7,322 bases of DNA from an uncultured Bacilli bacterium (GTDB lineage: Bacteria; Bacillota_I; Bacilli_A; RF39; UBA660). Made by a program: the position numbers and the translations under genes. Where the stretch lies: positions 1-7,322 of the forward strand of contig CANPYU010000053.1 in assembly GCA_947588665.1 (NCBI GenBank). Reading direction: 5' to 3'. Of the stretch, positions 1 to 6,117 are shown piece by piece. The notes under the pieces were generated by a model. The model did no database searches and was not told the origin of the DNA. It worked only from the letters and a program-made list of their open reading frames with translations. Each line of letters opens with the position of its first letter. Position 1 is the stretch's first letter.

Positions 1-2009
1 TACCAGCAAAATTCCCAAATATTTTAGTCAATGGAACAATGGGAATAAGTGCTGGATATGCGACAAATATTCCTCCGCATAATTTAGGTGAAATAATTGA
101 TGCGACAATTAAAAGAATAGACTCACCAAATTGTAAGTTAGATACAATTTTAGAGATTGTTAAAGGCCCAGATTTTCCAACGGGAGGAATTGCCTGTGGA
201 ATAGATGGTATAAGAGAAGCTTTTAAAACAGGCAAAGGTCGGGTTATCGTAAAATCAAAATATGAGATAGTTAAAGAAAAAGGCAAAACTAAAATAGTTA
301 TTTCAGAAATACCTTTTGATGTTAATAAAGCAATGCTTGTTAATAGAATTGATGGTATTAGAATAGATAAAAAAATAGATGGAATGGCTGAGATTCGTGA
401 TGAATCAGATAGAGAAGGACTTAGAATTGTTATTGATTTAAAGACAGGAGCTAATCCGGATTTGATTTTAAATTATTTATTTAAAAATACGGATTTACAA
501 ATATCTTATAATTATAATATGGTTACGATTGTTAATCGAGTACCAAAAACTTTAGGAATAATAGAAATATTAGATGCTTATATTGCTCATCAAAGAGAAG
601 TAATACTAGAAAGAACAAAGTTTGATTTAGCTACTTATGAAAAAAGAATGCATATTGTGGAAGGTTTAATTAAATGTCTTAGTATTTTAGATGAAGTTAT
701 TAAAGTTATTAGGGGAAGTAAAAATAAGAGTGATGCCGAACTTAATTTAGTGAAAGAATTTGATTTTACTTTGGAACAAGCAAAAGCAATTGTGATGTTA
801 CAATTATATAGACTTACTAATACAGATGTAGTGGAATTACAAGAAGAAATGGCTAAATTACAAAAATTAATTGAGGGATTAAAGGCAATTTTAAGTGATG
901 AAGAGGTATTAAAATATGTGATGAAAAAAGAACTTAAAATTGTTAAAAAAGAATATGCAACACCAAGAAAAACTCAGATAGAAGAGGTAGCTCAAGAAAT
1001 TAAACTTGATATAAAAGAAATGATACCTAAAGAAAATGTAGTTGTGGTAATTACAAATGAAGGATATGTAAAAAGGGTTAGTAGTAAAAGTTATGCGGCA
1101 AGTAGTGAAGATACTACATTAAAACCGGGAGATTTTGTAACTAATTTATATGAATGTAGTACATTAGATACTTTAATGTTATTTACTAATTTTGGTAATT
1201 ATTTATTTATTCCAGTTTATAAAATACCAGAAATTAAATGGAAAGATTTAGGTAAACATGTTAATAATATAATTATGCTTAATAATGAAGAGAAAGTTAT
1301 TGCTGCGTTTATATTTAATAAAAATGATACTTTAGTATTTAGTACAAAACTTGGAATGACTAAAAGAACTTTAATGAAAGATTATGAAGTAGCAAGATGT
1401 AATAAACCAATTGTAGCAATGAAACTTAAAGATGGAGATGAACTTGTAAGTGTTAATAAAGATTTAGGTAATGTTTTATTTGTTACTGAAAATGGTTATT
1501 ATTTAAATTTTAAGAGTAGTGAAATACCTGTGATTGGAGCTAAAGCTAGTGGAGTTAAAGGGATAAACTTAAAAGATGATATAGTAAAGAATTTAATTAG
1601 TTTTAATGAGAATACAGAATATGTGACTATTTTTACAGATAATAAAACGGCTAAAAGAGTTAAAATGAGTGATTTAGAGATACATAGTAGAGCACATAAA
1701 GGTAGTTTAATTATTAAAAAAACTAAAACAGTTACATATAAAGTATTGGTGGCTATTGGAACAAATGCAAGAGATTTAGTGTTAACTAAAGCTGATAGTG
1801 AAATTAATATTTTAAAAAATAGTGATATTGCAATTATGGATTTAGCATCAACAGGTTCTAATATTAGTAAATATAAATTAGATATGGCATCTAAAGTGGC
1901 AATGAAAGAAAAAATAATTAGTGAAACAGATAATAAAATAGTAGAAGAGCCAAAGAAAGAAGCTAAACCGATGAGTATGGCTGATTTTATTGATGATTTT
2001 AAATTATAA
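1..2009 (+). CDS. parC: DNA topoisomerase IV subunit A (ParC/GrlA), 5'-truncated by window edge
   Basis: This is the breakage-reunion subunit of topoisomerase IV, which with ParE unlinks daughter chromosomes using ATP. The frame is open from position 3, so 12 residues (PAKFPNILVNGT) precede the first visible ATG at 39, and that ATG is internal. About 668 residues are visible. Against the roughly 800 of Bacillota ParC, the N-terminal winged helix with the catalytic tyrosine and quinolone-resistance region lies outside the window. Visible in order are the tower region (GISAGYATNIPPHNLGEIIDA, then GPDFPTGG near 45-55), the coiled-coil arm with its LQLYRLTNTD segment near 270-280, and a C-terminal beta-pinwheel. 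Blade-like strands (VVVVITNEGYVKR, TLMLFTNFGNYLF, TLVFSTKLGMTKR, VLFVTENGYYL, VTIFTDNKTAKR, LVLTKADSEI) recur about every 50 residues, giving six. No QRRGGKG GyrA box is seen, and SAGYATNIPPHNLGE and DIVKN-type motifs fit ParC better than GyrA. parE would be expected just upstream. A terminator follows the stop directly. Confidence 0.95.
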   Translation, partial: PAKFPNILVNGTMGISAGYATNIPPHNLGEIIDATIKRIDSPNCKLDTILEIVKGPDFPTGGIACGIDGIREAFKTGKGRVIVKSKYEIVKEKGKTKIVISEIPFDVNKAMLVNRIDGIRIDKKIDGMAEIRDESDREGLRIVIDLKTGANPDLILNYLFKNTDLQISYNYNMVTIVNRVPKTLGIIEILDAYIAHQREVILERTKFDLATYEKRMHIVEGLIKCLSILDEVIKVIRGSKNKSDAELNLVKEFDFTLEQAKAIVMLQLYRLTNTDVVELQEEMAKLQKLIEGLKAILSDEEVLKYVMKKELKIVKKEYATPRKTQIEEVAQEIKLDIKEMIPKENVVVVITNEGYVKRVSSKSYAASSEDTTLKPGDFVTNLYECSTLDTLMLFTNFGNYLFIPVYKIPEIKWKDLGKHVNNIIMLNNEEKVIAAFIFNKNDTLVFSTKLGMTKRTLMKDYEVARCNKPIVAMKLKDGDELVSVNKDLGNVLFVTENGYYLNFKSSEIPVIGAKASGVKGINLKDDIVKNLISFNENTEYVTIFTDNKTAKRVKMSDLEIHSRAHKGSLIIKKTKTVTYKVLVAIGTNARDLVLTKADSEINILKNSDIAIMDLASTGSNISKYKLDMASKVAMKEKIISETDNKIVEEPKKEAKPMSMADFIDDFKL

Positions 2010-2011
2010 TT

Positions 2012-2040
2012 AACTGTATTTTTACAGTTTTTCTTTTATT
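2012..2040 (+). terminator. Intrinsic terminator after parC
   Basis: Two bases after the parC stop lies a perfect 7-bp stem, AACTGTA (2012-2018) with TACAGTT (2023-2029), around a TTTT loop, followed by the T-rich run TTTCTTTTATT. The stem is AT-rich and so only moderately stable, but position and tail fit a Rho-independent terminator. Its tail runs into the dacA promoter region. Confidence 0.75.
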
Positions 2041-2053
2041 AATAATAATAGTA

Positions 2054-2062
2054 TGGTATAAT
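2054..2062 (+). promoter_or_regulatory. Extended -10 promoter of the carboxypeptidase-flavodoxin unit
   Basis: A consensus TATAAT at 2057-2062 is preceded by TG at 2054-2055, making an extended -10 element. The expected -35 place (around 2033-2040) holds only T-rich sequence from the parC terminator tail, so the extended -10 probably compensates. Transcription would begin near 2068-2070, leaving a leader of only about 8-10 bases before the ATG at 2078. Confidence 0.6.
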
Positions 2063-2077
2063 TTAAGAGATGTAAGA

Positions 2078-3067
2078 ATGAAAAGATTATTGATAGGGTT
2101 AATACTCTTCATACCATTGAATGTTTGGGCATTAGAGTTTCCAGAGATAGCTTCAGAGTATGCGACTGTTTATGATTTAACTAGTAATGAAGTATTGTTT
2201 GAAAAAAATAGTGAAGTAGAAACAAGTATTGCTTCTCTCACTAAAATTTTAACTACGATTACAGCGATTGAAAATATTTCAGATTTAGATGAGGCAGTAA
2301 CTATTACAGAGCCGATGCTTAGAGGTATTTATTGGAATGCATCAGTTGCTGGATTGAAAGTTGGAGATATAGTTACTTATCGAGATTTATTATATGCGAC
2401 AATTTTACCTTCCGGTGCGGATGCGGCTCAAGTTTTAGCAATAAGTGTAAGTGGTAATGTGGATGCTTTTGTAGCTCGAATGAATGAACTTGCAAAAAGA
2501 ATTGGGATGAATAATTCTAATTTTGTGAATACTTCAGGATTAGATGCAAATAATCATTATAGCACGGCAAAAGATATGAGAGTTTTATTAGAATATGCTT
2601 TAGATAATTCAGTGTTTAGAGAGGTATATACAACAAAAAGTTATGTGCTTAGAAATGGGTTGGTGGTTAATGCAACAATAAAATTATATGAAAAAAAGTT
2701 AGGAATAGATATTAGTAGAATACTGGGAAGTAAAACAGGTACTACGGATGCGGCAGGTTTATGTTTATCTTCACTATTTAAATTTCAAGATCATGAAATA
2801 TTAATTGTAACTATTCATGCACCTTATGATGATAATTATTTTAATATAAGGGATAATTTAGAGATTATAGATTTTATTGATGATAATTATCAGATTGAAG
2901 AAGTAAAAGAAGAGATTAAAGATGAAAAGTTAGTTGAATCTATAGATGTAATTAAGGAAAATAATATAAATTATAAATTAATAGGTAGTATTTTAGGAAT
3001 AATAATTTTGTTTATTATTTTAGTTTTACCACATAAAAAAAGGAAAAAGAAAGGAAGTAAGAGATAA
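2078..3067 (+). CDS. D-alanyl-D-alanine carboxypeptidase, peptidase S11 (DacA/PBP5-like)
   Basis: This is a low-molecular-mass penicillin-binding protein that removes the terminal D-Ala from peptidoglycan pentapeptides outside the membrane, limiting cross-linking. Its 329 residues show a signal peptide (1-18, MKRLLIGLILFIPLNVWA), then the catalytic SxxK box S53-L-T-K56 with the acylated serine and base lysine. The SxN position reads S112-G-A114, and the KTG box K219-T-G221 lies in GSKTGTTDAAG. The STAKDM segment (162-167) is also typical of the family. A short, highly charged stretch (about 270-295) leads to a C-terminal transmembrane helix (301-318) and a basic KKRKKKGSKR tail, so it is anchored by a true helix rather than the amphipathic anchor of E. 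coli PBP5. The family is usually 380-440 residues; the length here suggests that the extra beta-rich C-terminal domain is missing or reduced. The ATG at 2078 is the only start in frame with a plausible signal peptide. Its stop overlaps the next gene's ATG. The A114 in place of Asn is noteworthy. Confidence 0.9.
   Translation: MKRLLIGLILFIPLNVWALEFPEIASEYATVYDLTSNEVLFEKNSEVETSIASLTKILTTITAIENISDLDEAVTITEPMLRGIYWNASVAGLKVGDIVTYRDLLYATILPSGADAAQVLAISVSGNVDAFVARMNELAKRIGMNNSNFVNTSGLDANNHYSTAKDMRVLLEYALDNSVFREVYTTKSYVLRNGLVVNATIKLYEKKLGIDISRILGSKTGTTDAAGLCLSSLFKFQDHEILIVTIHAPYDDNYFNIRDNLEIIDFIDDNYQIEEVKEEIKDEKLVESIDVIKENNINYKLIGSILGIIILFIILVLPHKKRKKKGSKR
3051..3057 (+). promoter_or_regulatory. Ribosome binding site of the flavodoxin gene, inside dacA
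   Basis: AAGGAAG lies within the last codons of the carboxypeptidase gene, 9-11 bases before the ATG at 3067. Together with the stop/start overlap (TAATG) it points to translational coupling. Confidence 0.6.
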
Positions 3068-3672
3068 TGAAAAGAAATTTAGTATTAGGAGTATTGGGAG
3101 TTTTGATTATTATTACAGGAGCACTTTTATTTATGAGAGTTAATAATCATGAAGATGAAAATACTATAAAGGGTAATGGTTTATTAAAAGATAAAAAAGT
3201 GTTGGTGGTGTATTTTTCAGCACAAAATCATACTAAAGAAGTAGCAAATAAGATAGCGTCTAATGTTTCAGCTGATAAATTTGAAGTAGTGCCAGTTAAT
3301 AAATATACAGAAGCTGATTTAGATTGGACTAATAATGATTCTAGAGTATCTAGAGAGAATATGAGTGAAAAATTAAAAGATGTTGAATTAGTAGATACGA
3401 GTGTTAATAATTGGACAAGTTATGATGTGGTTTTTGTTGGTTATCCAATATGGTGGGGAGAAGCTGCATGGCCAATTAATAATTTTATGAAAAATAATAA
3501 CTTTGATGGTAAGATCATTATTCCATTTTGTACTTCTGCTTCTTCTAGTATAGGAGATAGTATTGAAGCCTTAAAAGAAATGACAAGTGGAGGAACTTGG
3601 GAAGAGGGAAAAAGATTTGATAGTAATGCAACAGATGAAGAAATAAAGAATTGGACTGATAGTTTAAAATAG
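3067..3672 (+). CDS. Membrane-anchored flavodoxin (flavodoxin_4-like)
   Basis: This is a 201-residue FMN-binding electron carrier. Residues 1-24 form a basic N-terminus plus one hydrophobic helix (LVLGVLGVLIIITGALLFM), with no lipobox cysteine. A short linker (25-43) leads to the flavodoxin fold. VLVVYFSAQNHTKEVA (45-60) is the first beta strand and the FMN phosphate loop, with S51 and T56. VVFVGYPIWWGEAAWPINNF (121-140) is the loop rich in aromatic residues that normally stacks on the flavin. IIPFCTSASSSIGDS (151-165) is the third flavin loop, and the domain ends in the usual EEIKNWTDSLK. All expected segments are present, so it looks functional. The helix topology (positive residues first) suggests that the domain lies outside the cell, which is unusual for a flavodoxin; a cytoplasmic domain tethered by the helix is the alternative. 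It is co-translated with the carboxypeptidase, and no terminator separates it from the DUF362 gene downstream. The redox partner is unknown. Confidence 0.85.
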   Translation: MKRNLVLGVLGVLIIITGALLFMRVNNHEDENTIKGNGLLKDKKVLVVYFSAQNHTKEVANKIASNVSADKFEVVPVNKYTEADLDWTNNDSRVSRENMSEKLKDVELVDTSVNNWTSYDVVFVGYPIWWGEAAWPINNFMKNNNFDGKIIIPFCTSASSSIGDSIEALKEMTSGGTWEEGKRFDSNATDEEIKNWTDSLK

Positions 3673-3695
3673 GTAGTTTATGAAAGAAAAATTAG

Positions 3696-3712
3696 AATTA
3701 TTTTAAATAATT
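3696..3712. repeat. AT-only inverted repeat between flavodoxin and DUF362 genes
   Basis: AATTATTT (3696-3703) and AAATAATT (3705-3712) form a perfect inverted repeat around a single T. The composition is pure A/T, so it may be chance in DNA this AT-rich. It lies about 20 bases upstream of the likely -35 of the DUF362 promoter and could be an operator. There is no T-run, so it is not a terminator. Confidence 0.3.
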
Positions 3713-3731
3713 ATATTAAGAGCTAAGTATA

Positions 3732-3761
3732 TTGTACCGATCGATAATAGTATGATATATG
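3732..3761 (+). promoter_or_regulatory. Probable promoter of the DUF362 gene
   Basis: TTGTAC (3732-3737), an 18-base spacer, and the extended -10 TGA-TATATG (TG at 3753-3754, hexamer 3756-3761). The block AATAGTATGATATA (3746-3759) matches 13 of 14 bases of the dacA promoter block AATAGTATGGTATA (2047-2060), which supports it. The start of transcription would be near 3768, just ahead of the ribosome binding site. Confidence 0.45.
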
Positions 3762-3770
3762 GGTTAGTAG

Positions 3771-3776
3771 AAAGGA
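3771..3776 (+). promoter_or_regulatory. Ribosome binding site fixing the DUF362 start at 3785
   Basis: AAAGGA sits 8 bases before the ATG at 3785. The upstream in-frame ATG at 3752 has no such site and lies inside the probable -10 block, so 3785 is preferred. Confidence 0.7.
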
Positions 3777-3784
3777 TAAAAATA

Positions 3785-4663
3785 ATGGAAAAAAGTAAAG
3801 TTTATTTTATAAAAGATATAACACCGGATACATTAATAAAAGAGTATGAAGTGTTAAACAAACCGGTAAATGGGAAAGTAGCAGTTAAAATATCAACAGG
3901 TGAAATGGGAGGACATAATTATTTAAAACCTGAATTAATTAAAGATTTAGTGCAAAAAGTTGGAGGAACGATTGTAGAATGTAATACCGCTTATGCTGGT
4001 AAGAGAAATACAACAGAGGAACATGAAAAAACTATTAGAGCACATGGGTTTTATGATATTGCAAATGTTGATATTATGGATAGAGACGGCAGTATGGAAA
4101 TACCTGTTAATGGAGGTAAACATTTAAAAGTTAATTATGTAGGTAAAAATTTAGCTAATTATGATGCTATGATAATGCTTTCACATTTTAAGGGGCATGC
4201 CATGGGAGGATTTGGGGGAGCTTTAAAAAATATGAGTATTGGAGTTGCTTCAAGTGCTGGTAAAACTTGGATACATACAGCAGGTAAAACTAATAAGCCG
4301 GAAGAATTATGGAATAATTTACCGGAACAAGACGCTTTTTTAGAGTCCATGGCCGAAGCTGATAAGGCAGTAATGGATTATATGAATAATAATATAGTTT
4401 ATATAAATGTTATGAATAATTTGTCTGTTGATTGTGATTGTGATAGTAATCCAGAAGAGCCTTGTATGGAAGATATAGGAATACTTGCTAGTTTAGATCC
4501 TGTTGCATTAGATGAGGCTTGTTTGGATTTAATATATAATTCTTCAGATAAAGGAAGAGATCATTTTGTTGAACGAGTAGAAAGACAAAATGGTCGTTAT
4601 ATAACAGTTTATGCAGAAAAGTTAGGTATTGGATCAAGAGATTATGAAATAATTAATATTTAA
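3785..4663 (+). CDS. DUF362 family protein, possible Fe-S protein
   Basis: This 292-residue protein belongs to the DUF362 family, whose members are often fused to or paired with 4Fe-4S ferredoxin domains. Their biochemical role is not firmly established. Recognisable family segments are KVAVKISTGEMGGHNYLKP (31-49), the core HFKGHAMGGFGGALKNMSIG (134-153), and the C-terminal part VDCDCD followed by EEPCMEDIGILASLDPVALDEAC (about 216-246). C217, C219 and C227 could bind a metal or cluster, as this position is cysteine-rich in relatives. No ferredoxin-type CxxCxxCxxxC motif occurs, so the usual 4Fe-4S domain is absent here. There is no signal peptide or membrane segment, so it is probably cytoplasmic. 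The start is the ATG at 3785, backed by a good ribosome binding site; a longer reading from 3752 would add 11 residues unlike the family. A flavodoxin lies directly upstream, suggesting a redox context, but a partner or substrate cannot be named. Confidence 0.8.
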   Translation: MEKSKVYFIKDITPDTLIKEYEVLNKPVNGKVAVKISTGEMGGHNYLKPELIKDLVQKVGGTIVECNTAYAGKRNTTEEHEKTIRAHGFYDIANVDIMDRDGSMEIPVNGGKHLKVNYVGKNLANYDAMIMLSHFKGHAMGGFGGALKNMSIGVASSAGKTWIHTAGKTNKPEELWNNLPEQDAFLESMAEADKAVMDYMNNNIVYINVMNNLSVDCDCDSNPEEPCMEDIGILASLDPVALDEACLDLIYNSSDKGRDHFVERVERQNGRYITVYAEKLGIGSRDYEIINI

Positions 4664-4686
4664 ATATTTTAGAAAATGATAAAAAT

Positions 4687-4722
4687 AACTTCGTTTCTTA
4701 GTTTGAGAAAGCGAGGTTTTTT
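4687..4722 (+). terminator. Strong intrinsic terminator after the DUF362 gene
   Basis: AACTTCG-TTTCT (4687-4698) pairs with AGAAA-G-CGAGGTT (4706-4718), giving about 12 base pairs with one T-G wobble and one bulged G, around a 7-base loop. A run of six T (4717-4722) begins within the end of the stem. This is the most GC-rich hairpin in the window. The A-rich bases before it could let it act on minus-strand transcripts too. Confidence 0.85.
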
Positions 4723-4871
4723 AAAATCTATATTTTAATATTATTGATAGATCTTACTATTAGAATATCACTTATCATATTTAACACAGCTAAAATAAAA
4801 ATATCTATTATGAATTTTTTTCCTTTTTTTGAGAAAAATTTACCTTTTACTTTTTAAATTTTATATGCTAT
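4723..4871. other. AT-rich intergenic stretch with no gene seen
   Basis: Between the terminator and the radical SAM promoter I find no credible gene, RNA or repeat. There is a pyrimidine-rich tract (about 4815-4830) and an unsupported 15-codon frame from 4810. No convincing -35 hexamer stands at the proper distance before the -10 at 4872. Confidence 0.5.
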
Positions 4872-4877
4872 TATAAT
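4872..4877 (+). promoter_or_regulatory. -10 element of the radical SAM gene
   Basis: A consensus TATAAT lies 20 bases before the ATG. The region 16-18 bases upstream holds only T-rich sequence (for example ACTTTT) and no good -35, so an activator or a weak promoter is possible. Transcription would start near 4884, inside the palindrome that covers this element. Confidence 0.5.
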
Positions 4878-4893
4878 CACCAGTAGGTGATTA
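4874..4893. promoter_or_regulatory. Perfect 8+8 palindrome over the radical SAM promoter and ribosome binding site
   Basis: TAATCACC (4874-4881) and GGTGATTA (4886-4893) are exact inverted repeats separated by AGTA. The left arm overlaps the -10 TATAAT and the right arm contains the Shine-Dalgarno sequence GGTGAT. As DNA it is well placed to be a repressor operator. As RNA, if transcription starts further upstream, it would fold into an 8-bp hairpin that hides the ribosome binding site. The sequence alone cannot decide between these. Confidence 0.6.
4886..4891 (+). promoter_or_regulatory. Ribosome binding site of the radical SAM gene
   Basis: GGTGAT matches the 3' half of the full Shine-Dalgarno sequence (AGGAGGTGAT) and stands 5 bases before the ATG at 4897. 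It is also the right arm of the palindrome. Confidence 0.65.
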
Positions 4894-4896
4894 ATT

Positions 4897-6006
4897 ATGT
4901 CAAATATAATTGATATGCATGCAAGTTGGTTAGTGGTTAGTTCAATAGTTGGTTGTTATAATCGTTGTCAATATTGCTTTTTACAATCATGTGGTAAAAA
5001 TAATTCTAAACCTGAAGTTTTATGTACCCCAAAAGAAGCAATGGATAAACTTTTAAATTACAAGTATTATAATGAAAATATTCCTGTTTGTTTACTACCT
5101 GAAACAGATCCATTTTTAAATGAAACTAATTCTTTATATATTAATACTTTATTAGATGAAATTATAAAGAGAAATTTAAAAAATACCATTGTACTTGTTA
5201 CTAAATGTTATATACCAAAATTTATTCTTGAAAAATTAAAAGTACTTCAAAGTTTAGGAATAAATGTAGTTGTTTATTTAAGTTACTCTGGACTTGAGGA
5301 ATTAGAACCCAATGTTAATCATGAAAGTATTAGAGAAAATTTTAAAAACTTATCGTTATATAAAATACCAATAATTCATTATTTTAGACCATTAATTCCT
5401 CAAAATGCAAATAGAATAGATGAAGTTTTAGATTATGCAAGTGAATATACTAATATTTCTACTATAACGGGAATGAAATTGATTCCTAATTTTGTTGATA
5501 AAATAAATTTTTGGCCTGAATTAAAAGAAAATAGAGACCAGGCCTTAAAAGCTGAAAGTGTGTATCCAAAAGAAGCTTGGGACTATTTTCATGGAGGTAG
5601 CTATATTAGAAATCAGTATATATATCATATCAATATTTGTGCTTTATGTTCTAAGTTTCATCAACCATCATTTTATTATGGAAGTGATGAATGTTTAAAT
5701 CTTAATATATGTTCTAAAGAACAAAGAAAATTGTGTGCTGAACAAAGAAAATTACTATCATATAAACAAGTAATAGATAATTGTAAAAAATTATTAATAA
5801 ATTTTGGTTATGATTTAACAAATGTTAAATTTGAATTTAGTCAAAATGGTTTAAATATTATTAATTTAGATTTAGAAATTAAAGATTTAGCTTATTTAAG
5901 TTATATGTTAAATGTTAAGGTTTATGTTACAACAAATAAGGTTAGTGATTATACTTATAATTCAATGTCAAATGGAGCAAAACCTTTAATTTTAGGAAGA
6001 AAATAA
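4897..6006 (+). CDS. Radical SAM protein of SplB/COG1533 style with extra C-terminal cysteine cluster
   Basis: This 369-residue protein should cleave S-adenosylmethionine at a 4Fe-4S cluster to make a radical. The cluster motif is C20-x3-C24-x2-C27 in GCYNRCQYCFLQ, which resembles the CxxxCxYCYLQ of spore photoproduct lyase (SplB). PETDPF (68-73) fits the TDP(Y/F) segment of that superfamily. LVTKC (100-104), VVVYLSYSGLEELEP (124-138) and FRPLIPQNAN (163-172) follow the order of TIM-barrel strands seen in COG1533. After the barrel comes a second cluster, C248-x2-C251-x14-C266-x5-C272-x7-C280, which could hold an auxiliary Fe-S cluster or zinc. This differs from the SPASM pattern I know. The last 80 residues form a small mixed domain without a recognised motif. 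There is no signal peptide or membrane segment. The gene stands alone between a terminator and a convergent regulator, and its promoter is covered by a palindrome. The substrate is unknown; SplB-like DNA repair is one possibility, but similarity is confined to the barrel motifs. Confidence 0.8.
   Translation: MSNIIDMHASWLVVSSIVGCYNRCQYCFLQSCGKNNSKPEVLCTPKEAMDKLLNYKYYNENIPVCLLPETDPFLNETNSLYINTLLDEIIKRNLKNTIVLVTKCYIPKFILEKLKVLQSLGINVVVYLSYSGLEELEPNVNHESIRENFKNLSLYKIPIIHYFRPLIPQNANRIDEVLDYASEYTNISTITGMKLIPNFVDKINFWPELKENRDQALKAESVYPKEAWDYFHGGSYIRNQYIYHINICALCSKFHQPSFYYGSDECLNLNICSKEQRKLCAEQRKLLSYKQVIDNCKKLLINFGYDLTNVKFEFSQNGLNIINLDLEIKDLAYLSYMLNVKVYVTTNKVSDYTYNSMSNGAKPLILGRK
5719..5753 (+). repeat. 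In-frame 21-base tandem duplication in the radical SAM gene
   Basis: GAACAAAGAAAATT occurs at 5719-5732 and again at 5740-5753, offset by 21 bases, that is 7 codons. It encodes EQRKLCA (275-281) followed by EQRKLLS (282-288), right at the end of the C-terminal cysteine cluster. Fourteen of 21 bases are unchanged. Confidence 0.75.
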
Positions 6007-6080
6007 AACGAATAACTATAAGAAGTTTATAATAAAGTTATAAATTAGTGATTTAGTTTTATTTGGACAAGTAATTTAAG

Positions 6081-6117
6081 TTATCAAAGTGATAAAAGGT
6101 TTTATTATTTTTTATGT
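6081..6117 (+). terminator. Weak possible terminator after the radical SAM gene
   Basis: TTATCA (6081-6086) and TGATAA (6090-6095) form a 6-bp stem around AAG. T-rich sequence (TTTTATTATTTTTTAT) begins only after a further AAAGG, so the tail is displaced. It lies between two convergent genes, where a terminator is expected, but the stem is weak. Confidence 0.35.

Noticed and set aside
3680..3706. Eight-codon frame MKEKLELF after an AGGTAG
   Set aside because: Too short to support as a gene; its end overlaps the AT inverted repeat at 3696-3712. It could be a leader peptide, but nothing shows it is translated.
3752..3784. Upstream in-frame ATG as start of the DUF362 gene
   Set aside because: There is no ribosome binding site, it sits in the probable -10 block, and the 11 extra residues do not resemble the family. 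The ATG at 3785 has AAAGGA at 8 bases.
4159..4350. 63-codon open frame on the minus strand
   Set aside because: It lies wholly inside the DUF362 gene, opposite its conserved HFKGH...GGFGGALKN core, and has no family features or ribosome binding site of note. It is a shadow frame.
4810..4857. Fifteen-codon frame MNFFPFFEKNLPFTF upstream of the radical SAM gene, considered as a precursor peptide
   Set aside because: It arises from a T-rich tract, has no ribosome binding site, and lacks Cys, a Gly leader end or other precursor-like features.
6026..6044. Inverted repeat TTTATAA / TTATAAA after the radical SAM gene as a terminator
   Set aside because: The stem is pure A/T, the loop is purine-rich and no T-run follows; such repeats are expected by chance at this base composition.
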